Positions 37,480-42,552 of a stretch of DNA of 64,000 bases are shown here, piece after piece. Location of the stretch: NCBI GenBank assembly GCA_002559145.1, contig NTXX01000004.1:107067-171066 (forward strand), given 5' to 3'. Position numbers and translations under genes: made by a program. Source of the stretch: Bacillus sp. AFS006103. GTDB taxonomy: Bacteria > Bacillota > Bacilli > Bacillales > Cytobacillaceae. The stretch's first letter is position 1. Each line of letters begins with the position of its first letter. The notes below the pieces were generated by a model. The model ran no database searches and was not told the origin of the DNA. It worked only from the letters and a program-made list of their open reading frames with translations.

Positions 37480-37947
37480 ATGTTTAACATGCTATATGGG
37501 TTGAAGGATATTCACACGGTTATTTCTAATCAACGTAAAATCGGTGGTGCGGCTGAAGCTGATTCGATTCGGTTATCATCAGGTGAAACCTATCTAAACC
37601 CTGTGTTTACCAATGTTGATATCTCCAAAGGTCATTATGTATCGGTTGGTTTCATCGACCAAGATGGCGCAAATGTCATTGCCCATGTCGATCAAATTGC
37701 TGTCATTAAAGGGTTACAGCACAAATTAATTTGTCAGCTCAATAATACGTATATTAAGCAATACCTGCTTCACGATACATTGAAATATTTACAAAAGCTT
37801 TGTGAAGTAAATGCCGGTTTTGTAACAAGCTCATTTAAAAAAGAGGCACTGAAGCTTGTTCGTGATATCAGTGTAAAAGAATTGAAAAACCACAATATCT
37901 TGCTTCCATTCCCTGTTGAAGATAAATTAGTTCAATTATTTGCTTAG
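37480..37947 (+). CDS. Iron-regulated hypothetical protein next to encapsulin operon
   Basis: A protein of 155 residues that I do not recognise. No signal peptide, membrane segment or Cys cluster is visible. The middle (residues 60-90) is beta-rich (HYVSVGFIDQDGANVIAHVDQIAVI); the C-terminal half is helical and Lys/Leu-rich. The GGAGGGG site is a strong ribosome binding site, and the Fur box in its promoter shows iron-repressed expression. It faces the encapsulin-ferredoxin operon, so a role in releasing or handling stored iron is a fair guess but no more. Confidence 0.75.
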   Translation: MFNMLYGLKDIHTVISNQRKIGGAAEADSIRLSSGETYLNPVFTNVDISKGHYVSVGFIDQDGANVIAHVDQIAVIKGLQHKLICQLNNTYIKQYLLHDTLKYLQKLCEVNAGFVTSSFKKEALKLVRDISVKELKNHNILLPFPVEDKLVQLFA

Positions 37948-37986
37948 AAAAAAAAGCGGTCTCCCTTGTGGTGGACCGCGTTTTTT
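37948..37986. terminator. Bidirectional terminator
   Basis: GCGGTC and GACCGC arms with A-run before and T-run after, between the convergent hypothetical gene and the ferredoxin gene. Confidence 0.88.
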
Positions 37987-37989
37987 ATT

Positions 37990-38370
37990 TTATAGAATGA
38001 CAGCTTGGCAGGCCAATCGATAGCCATTGTTTACTTCATTGCCAAGTTTTTTTTGCTCTTGTTCATTTGGCTTTGATAGTCCTGGACCTTGCAGGACCTT
38101 TACGGTACATTGTCCGCAGGTTCCTTTCCGGCATTTAAATTTGATGGGCTTCCCTTGGTTTAGAGCGGCATCAAGCAACTTTCCTTTAGCTGGTGTGATT
38201 TCAAATGTATCCGACCCCTGAACCACAATTATATTTTCGAAGTGATTTTTGATTTCACCCGATTGCTGTTTTGGTCCTTCTTTTTCAAAAAGAGTACTTG
38301 TGGGAGAGTTTAGCACTGGTGCAATTTTCCCAGGAATGAGCGTGCCTACCGTAAAAACTCGAGTATTCAC
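37990..38370 (-). CDS. Encapsulin-associated [2Fe-2S] ferredoxin
   Basis: A ferredoxin of 126 residues. The plant-type cluster motif CRKGTCGQC (CX4CX2C) is near residue 80 and the fourth Cys is in RLACQAVIL near the end. The N-terminus, MNTRVFTVGTLIPGK, carries FTVGTLI, nearly identical to the C-terminal loading peptide FTVGSLI of the IMEF cargo encoded upstream. This suggests that the ferredoxin is also carried in the shell, with its tag at the N-terminus. It probably reduces stored ferric iron for release, like bacterioferritin-associated ferredoxin (inference). It starts 3 bp after the shell gene stops. Confidence 0.9.
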   Translation of the reverse strand: MNTRVFTVGTLIPGKIAPVLNSPTSTLFEKEGPKQQSGEIKNHFENIIVVQGSDTFEITPAKGKLLDAALNQGKPIKFKCRKGTCGQCTVKVLQGPGLSKPNEQEQKKLGNEVNNGYRLACQAVIL

Positions 38371-38373
38371 CCG

Positions 38374-39222
38374 TTAATCCTCGATTGCCTCTAGTGTGCA
38401 AATAGCCCCGGGACGCTTGATTCGTAATACTGCTGTTTCATAAACGCGGAACGGGTGGTTCATCCCTTCCACGCCCAAGTAGGCTGTATCAAAATCCTCT
38501 GACACGGCAAGATCCAAGTTGTTTCGTCCTGTATTAAGAATCACTCCCGTCTTCCCTTTTAAAACGGGGGATTGGAATACTCCATCAGTCACTAGCTCAC
38601 GAATATGTTCAATTTCCAGAACATTAGTATCCTTATGAACACGATGAATGAGTGAATAGAGTTCGGGTGATAAGATAAGCGCAAACGGTCCGTGATGATT
38701 CATTTCAAGCAGTTTACTTCTTGCTTCGACAATATCCTGAAAAGCCGTACCCGATTCATACCATTCGCCAATTAGGTGCGTCAGGCGGCCTTGAACATTC
38801 ATTAAACCAGGGATATCAAATTCTCTTGCGCCATGAAAAATCATTTGATCCTCCAGATTAGCGACGTCGCGGGCGGCATTAGCAGCTGGGGAAAAATCTA
38901 TCGGAATATCAAGTGTCTTCGCCTGTTCGATATCACGCCAATAGAGGATAAAATCCTTATAGAGTAATGGAATCGTGTGATTTACACGTTTACTGGATTC
39001 AACAGTAGTATCAAAGGAACCCTGGAAATCCATTTTGGCTTCCATATTTTCTAAGAAGATATCATTTGAGATACTTTGCATGCCTCGACCAAGCGGTCCA
39101 TACAGTTCGATAAAACGTCTGCCTACTAACTGTCTGCGGGCCGATTCGACGACTGTTTGATCTAATTGGGAGAATTCTTGTTCATTTAACGGTGAATCTG
39201 GATATAAATGCAATTTGTTCAT
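38374..39222 (-). CDS. Encapsulin shell protein (family 1)
   Basis: Shell protein of 282 residues with the HK97-like encapsulin pattern: NEQEFSQLDQTVVESARRQLVGRRFIELYGPLG at the start, which forms the cargo-binding N-terminal arm, a YWRDIEQAKTLDIPIDFSPAANAARDVANLED stretch and the C-terminal FRVYETAVLRIKRPGAICTLE. The neighbouring IMEF cargo identifies it as the iron-storage type, whose characterised relative forms large (T=4) shells. Gene order cargo, shell, ferredoxin is that of Firmicutes IMEF systems. The 269-bp spacer before it holds a six-unit 21-bp array. Confidence 0.94.
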   Translation of the reverse strand: MNKLHLYPDSPLNEQEFSQLDQTVVESARRQLVGRRFIELYGPLGRGMQSISNDIFLENMEAKMDFQGSFDTTVESSKRVNHTIPLLYKDFILYWRDIEQAKTLDIPIDFSPAANAARDVANLEDQMIFHGAREFDIPGLMNVQGRLTHLIGEWYESGTAFQDIVEARSKLLEMNHHGPFALILSPELYSLIHRVHKDTNVLEIEHIRELVTDGVFQSPVLKGKTGVILNTGRNNLDLAVSEDFDTAYLGVEGMNHPFRVYETAVLRIKRPGAICTLEAIED

Positions 39223-39329
39223 TGTTTAATCCTCTCTTCTTTTCGTATATATTTTTCTATTTTGTTTTTGTGTTGGGGATTTGTTTGGATTAAGGAGGAC
39301 GGGATGTCGCTTACTTGTGGCTAGGCGGG

Positions 39330-39444
39330 ATTCCGCCAAGTTTTGCTTTTATTCCGCCGTTTGGAGCGGGGATTCCGCCAAGTCTCCCGGTTATTCCGCC
39401 AAACTGAAGACGCATTCCGCCAACTTCACTATTTATTCCGCCAA
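39330..39444. repeat. 21-bp-periodic array of ATTCCGCCAA decamers
   Basis: Six copies of ATTCCGCCAA (the second ends in GT) start at 39330, 39351, 39372, 39393, 39414 and 39435: five steps of exactly 21 bp. The 11 bp between cores vary. The array lies between the IMEF and shell genes. Because 21 is a multiple of three, one plus-strand frame reads as heptads of the form (Y/D/H)SA(K/N)xxx, but it has no ribosome binding site at a fitting distance. Confidence 0.9.
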
Positions 39445-39491
39445 ACACCAAAAACAGCTAAATTAAGTCTGTTCACTTATGTAAAAACTAC

Positions 39492-40064
39492 CTAAATTAA
39501 ACTACCAACCGTAAACCCCTTTTTATATTTAGCAGCAGGTACAACCGGAGCAGCAGCTGAAGTGGTACCTGCTCGGTCTAAATGGTCATGGTCGTGATCA
39601 TGATGGGCATGCGGGTCTACATAGTCGTTATCAAATCGTTGATTAATCTCCAACAACATTGCTTTCACCTGCTGGTAATCCGAGTAAGAAACTTCCCGCA
39701 ACTGGTTCAGCATCGTGCTACGTTCCTCATCGGTAAAACGAAACAGGGCTAAATCAAGATGTTCGACAAAATTATGTAAGCCAAACTTTTCAAGGTTCAA
39801 CTCTTGCAATAGCCGATTAAACTCATTATTTGTGGGAGCGAAATCTTTTTCATCTTTTTCTTTTTCAAATTTACTAATCAGTGGAATTAGTTCAACTAGA
39901 CGAGACAGTCGTTGCTCCTCTTCTTCAAAAATATGATGATAATAAAGACGTTCATGGTCATCTGTGGCATTTTGAATGACTGGATCGAGCATATTCATAA
40001 ATTTCTCTATGGCATCTTTGGTCGTAGTAAAAATATGATAAAAAATCTTTAATTCTTCTTTCAT
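39492..40064 (-). CDS. IMEF-type ferritin-like encapsulin cargo protein
   Basis: An iron-mineralising encapsulin cargo of about 190 residues. The helical N-terminal part (1-145) has ferritin-like Glu/His clusters (YYHHIFEEEEQRL). A His/Asp-rich linker (DPHAHHDHDHDH, about 148-162) and an Ala/Pro-rich stretch lead to the C-terminal loading peptide KGFTVGSLI that docks to the shell. In characterised systems this protein oxidises ferrous iron and deposits it in the shell. The ATG at 40064 is eight bases after AGGGG; a GTG at 40073 is too near. First gene of the encapsulin operon. Confidence 0.92.
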   Translation of the reverse strand: MKEELKIFYHIFTTTKDAIEKFMNMLDPVIQNATDDHERLYYHHIFEEEEQRLSRLVELIPLISKFEKEKDEKDFAPTNNEFNRLLQELNLEKFGLHNFVEHLDLALFRFTDEERSTMLNQLREVSYSDYQQVKAMLLEINQRFDNDYVDPHAHHDHDHDHLDRAGTTSAAAPVVPAAKYKKGFTVGSLI

Positions 40065-40140
40065 TAAATGCACCCCTAGATTTCAACTACTTGTCATTAT
40101 TGACGTAGGAAAGCATTTTTAAAACCGTTACCACAAATAA

Positions 40141-40169
40141 AAAAAGACTAGTAGCCAAGTTCTACTAGT
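40141..40169 (-). terminator. Terminator hairpin in the leader of the encapsulin operon
   Basis: On the minus strand CTAGTAG-type arms (ACTAGTAG/CTACTAGT, 8 bp, 7-nt loop) are followed by CTTTTTTT, a strong terminator pointing towards the IMEF gene 75 bp away. No minus-strand gene ends upstream; the neighbour is divergent. An upstream palindrome GTAGTTAATACTAC (40202-40215) supplies CUACUA, which could pair with the 5' arm, so it may be an attenuator. Confidence 0.65.
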
Positions 40170-40305
40170 TAAAATTATTTTCGCTTGAAAAATCGTGTTT
40201 AGTAGTTAATACTACAAATTTGATATGAATTATCTTAAATGGTAAAATTAAATAGGAACATACGTTTCTTCCCTTTTATTAAATCACTTTAACGGAGGTG
40301 CACTA

Positions 40306-40713
40306 ATGGAGGATTGGGAGGCAGCTTACCTAGCAGGTATTATTGATGGTGAGGGCACAATTACCTTAACAAGAATGCATGAAAAGGAACATCGCCGCCC
40401 ATGTATAACTATTGCATCTACGGACATAGAACTTTTAACTTATCTACAGAAATTAACCGAAGGTACCATAAATAATAAAAAAAACTATAATCCTGACAGA
40501 CATAAAGATTCCTACACACTAAATATTAAGAGTAAAAAAACTATCTTATTTTTATTAAATCGTATTACGCCCTTTTTAAGAGTAGATAAAAAGAAAAATC
40601 GTGCTTTATGGATACTCGACAATTATGAAATTGTTACTCCGAGGAACGGAAAATATAACAAAGACTCCCTAGAAAAGAAAATCACCTTCGAAAATTCCTT
40701 TTTTCAGATATAA
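40306..40713 (+). CDS. LAGLIDADG homing endonuclease, freestanding
   Basis: A small single-motif LAGLIDADG endonuclease of 135 residues. The motif YLAGIIDGEGTI lies at residues 8-19 with the catalytic acid in GEG; one motif implies a homodimer. Basic stretches (RHKDSYTLNIKSKK, RVDKKKNR) fit DNA binding. CGGAGGTG lies five bases before the ATG. The gene is more AT-rich than its neighbours, as usual for mobile endonuclease genes. It lies just outside the tmRNA gene on the other strand; that gene holds a group I intron without its own reading frame. It is not in an intron itself: a normal terminator follows. Confidence 0.9.
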   Translation: MEDWEAAYLAGIIDGEGTITLTRMHEKEHRRPCITIASTDIELLTYLQKLTEGTINNKKNYNPDRHKDSYTLNIKSKKTILFLLNRITPFLRVDKKKNRALWILDNYEIVTPRNGKYNKDSLEKKITFENSFFQI

Positions 40714-40716
40714 AAA

Positions 40717-40740
40717 AAGACCAGCATCTCTGCTGGTCTT
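40717..40740. terminator. Bidirectional terminator of ssrA and the endonuclease gene
   Basis: AAGACCAGCA-TCTC-TGCTGGTCTT, 10-bp perfect stem, A-run before and TCTTTC after. On the minus strand it ends tmRNA transcription 17 bp past the mature 3' end. Confidence 0.92.
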
Positions 40741-40756
40741 TCTTTCCACTATGTAG

Positions 40757-41391
40757 TGGAGACGGTGGGACGTGCTCTTCCATGCTTTCGTCATGGCACT
40801 GACTATATCTTGAACCTGCCATCAAACAGGTCCTCCGGCGTCTTATGCGAATCATAAATTTACCTCTTCAAGGTATGATTTCACATCCTAGTACTACCAC
40901 TTAAACATGGCAGCCTATAAGTCGATACACGGCTGTTGGATTACTCCACATACCGCTCGGCATTGCCCTATCACATTGAAGTGACTTAGGTTTCACCGAT
41001 AAAGCCGAATTTTCACTTATGTGTTACCACATAAGGCGACTAATACTAATCGAACCCACGTCCAAAGATATCGCCACTTAAGCTTCTACGAGTGTAGTCG
41101 ATATATTGGTGTTTCGCTGAAGCCATATGCCTATCGACCGGCGTCCGGTCAGCTAGCCTGGTTGTTCTCTTCCTTCGTCCTCAGGCGGTGGACTCCGGCG
41201 TAGCCTACTAAGAGTGAGTCCGCTACCCTACCACATAGGCGATGGAGGGGCGAACAGCTATGCAGTTATTAAGCTGCGAAAGCTAGGTTGTTGTTAGTTT
41301 TGCCAGTTATGGCTTTGACGTTTTAACGAGGCCGATCCCCTCGACTCGCGACCTAAGCTCAAACTACCCCTGTCGAATCCGTAGCGTCCCC
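40757..41391 (-). ncRNA. ssrA: tmRNA gene interrupted by a group I intron
   Basis: Transfer-messenger RNA, which frees stalled ribosomes with SmpB. Exon 1 runs from 41391 (GGGGACGCTACGG) to 41049; exon 2 is 40770-40757. The acceptor stem GGGGACG/CGTCTCC, the GGATTCGACAGG start and the GGACGTGGGTTCGAT half of the T-arm are clear. The tag frame (41304-41269) reads GKTNNNLAFAA and two stops, so the tag is AGKTNNNLAFAA, shorter than in B. subtilis. Joined exons give 357 nt and restore the T-arm GTGGG-TTCGATT-CCCAC. The discriminator A at 40757 is followed by CTA, not CCA, so CCA must be added. Confidence 0.95.
40771..41048 (-). other. Group I self-splicing intron in the tmRNA T-loop
   Basis: A 278-nt insertion between positions 6 and 7 of the T-loop. 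Seen on the minus strand: exon 1 ends in U and the intron in G (GAGCACG), as required; P1 can form between GG(UU)CGAU and GUCGCC; P2 is UUAUGUG-GUAA-CACAUAA (41034-41017) with a GNRA loop; the P4-P5 region CGGUGAAACCU...AGGGCAAUGCCGAGC follows; P7 pairs CGACUUAUAG (40924-40915) with AAGAUAUAGUC (40811-40801), the hallmark of the catalytic core. It contains no reading frame. Confidence 0.9.
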
Positions 41392-41480
41392 ATATTAAAA
41401 GGAGCTGCAATCTTTGTTAAAGATTAAAGCTTTAGACGTTAGGAATGCTCAAGCAATGTTATTTGAGCAAAGTTATTTCA

Positions 41481-41530
41481 TCGCTAACTTAGCGACAAAC
41501 TTATTATAACACACTGTAAGGATTTTTCAA
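41481..41530 (-). promoter_or_regulatory. ssrA promoter and palindrome at the start site
   Basis: On the minus strand TTGAAA (41530-41525), a 16-bp spacer and TATAAT (41508-41503) preceded by TGT form a strong SigA promoter with extended -10. A perfect 15-bp palindrome TCGCTAACTTAGCGA (41481-41495) lies over the expected start. The leader to the mature tmRNA end is about 105 nt and holds two more inverted repeats (41447-41468, 41410-41426). Confidence 0.8.
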
Positions 41531-41568
41531 TTGTAAGTATCTGTAAAACAATTTCCAATTCACTCTGG

Positions 41569-42036
41569 CTACATCTTCTGACGATCACGGAAGGCCCGTT
41601 CGATTTCACGCTTCGCTTCTTTTTGCTTCAGAGATTCACGCTTATCATAATTCTTCTTACCTTTTGCTAGACCAATTAACACCTTACAAAAGCCATTTTT
41701 TAAATAAAGCTTTAATGGAACAAGGGCGTAACCAGCCTCTTTTGTTTCTCCGATTAGTTTATTAATTTCGCGCTTATGGAGTAATAGCTTTCGTGTTCGT
41801 AATGGGTCATGATTAAAAATGTTGCCTTGTTCATACGGACTGACATGCATCCCGAAAAGTATGGCTTCCCCATTTTGAATCCGTGCATAGGCATCCTTAA
41901 GATTCACTTTACCACCACGAATTGACTTAATTTCGGTACCCTGCAGAACAATTCCAGCTTCGTAGGTTTCTTCAATAAAATAATCATGGTAAGCCTTTTT
42001 GTTTTGTGCACAAACTTTTCCTTCACCTTTTGGCAT
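41569..42036 (-). CDS. smpB: SsrA-binding protein
   Basis: Partner of tmRNA in trans-translation, 155 residues. It begins [23 protein letters not shown] and has [24 protein letters not shown], the ISPYEQGN-like block ([14 protein letters not shown]) and a basic tail ([14 protein letters not shown]) that enters the ribosome. ATG 42036 follows AGGTG at six bases; a GTG nine bases upstream is less likely. It lies upstream of ssrA in the usual Bacillus order rnr-smpB-ssrA. Confidence 0.97.
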   Translation of the reverse strand: MPKGEGKVCAQNKKAYHDYFIEETYEAGIVLQGTEIKSIRGGKVNLKDAYARIQNGEAILFGMHVSPYEQGNIFNHDPLRTRKLLLHKREINKLIGETKEAGYALVPLKLYLKNGFCKVLIGLAKGKKNYDKRESLKQKEAKREIERAFRDRQKM

Positions 42037-42237
42037 CTTTTTCACCTCATCTTAAAATTTATTTTAGCAGAATATAATAGCTACTACAATTGAAAGAGAG
42101 CCCTAACTCATTAAAGGTTTCCGTTTCCTGTCGCAATACGTCAGCTTATTGCAAAGGAAAATGCAAACCAAAATGTAATCCTTTTTGCACTATAAAATGT
42201 AGGGCAATTTGTAAGTTGCGTAGATTTGAGAATTCAT

Positions 42238-42420
42238 AGGCGGAGAATTTCCGCCTAATGTATATAGGGGAAGCTTGTGAAGCGGATATAAGCGGAGTTA
42301 TTCCTGTTAACTCCTCTAAATAAGACAAAATCTAAAGATTGGGATCATATAAGCGGAAAAACTCTCCTTATTTTTAAGGAAATATGGTTATTTCCCAATT
42401 TAGCCGGAAATTCTCCGTTT
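42238..42420. repeat. GCGGA-rich palindromic stretch between smpB and rnr
   Basis: A 516-bp gap without a gene. It contains the inverted repeat AGGCGGA-GAATT-TCCGCCT (42238-42256) and further GCGGA cores at 42282, 42292 and 42353, two of them in the form ATAAGCGGA, plus GCCGGAAATTCTCCG at 42403. The first two cores are 42 bp apart (twice 21). This may be a decayed relative of the decamer arrays. Confidence 0.5.
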
Positions 42421-42450
42421 ATCGAAATCCCTTTATATCTACAAAAATAT

Positions 42451-42479
42451 ACCTCCAAATTGCCATACAATTTGAAGGT
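42451..42479 (-). terminator. Distal terminator downstream of rnr
   Basis: ACCTCCAAATTG and CAATTTGAAGGT-type arms (one mismatch pair), followed on the minus strand by ATATTTTTG. Confidence 0.65.
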
Positions 42480-42514
42480 CATTTTGCATTACAGTATTAA
42501 TGTTTGTAATAGTT

Positions 42515-42548
42515 AACGGAACCCATAACTAGATCATGGGCTCCCGTT
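42515..42548 (-). terminator. Hairpin directly after rnr
   Basis: AACGG(GA)GCCCAT and ATGGG(TT)CCGTT arms form a long stem 5 bp past the rnr stop. T-run is poor, so it may be a stability hairpin. Confidence 0.55.
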
Positions 42549-42552
42549 AGGA

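Noticed and set aside
39330-39444. CRISPR array
   Set aside because: Cores are 10 bp with 11-bp spacers; CRISPR repeats are 23 bp or longer with longer spacers, and no cas gene is present.
39281-39466. Plus-strand ORF of 61 codons with YSAK/DSAK heptad repeats
   Set aside because: It is a by-product of the 21-bp array: only the decamer core is conserved, the other codons vary freely, and no ribosome binding site is spaced for an in-frame start.
40757-41391. Two-piece permuted tmRNA
   Set aside because: The acceptor and mRNA parts are in normal order; only the T-arm is split and the insert has a group I core.
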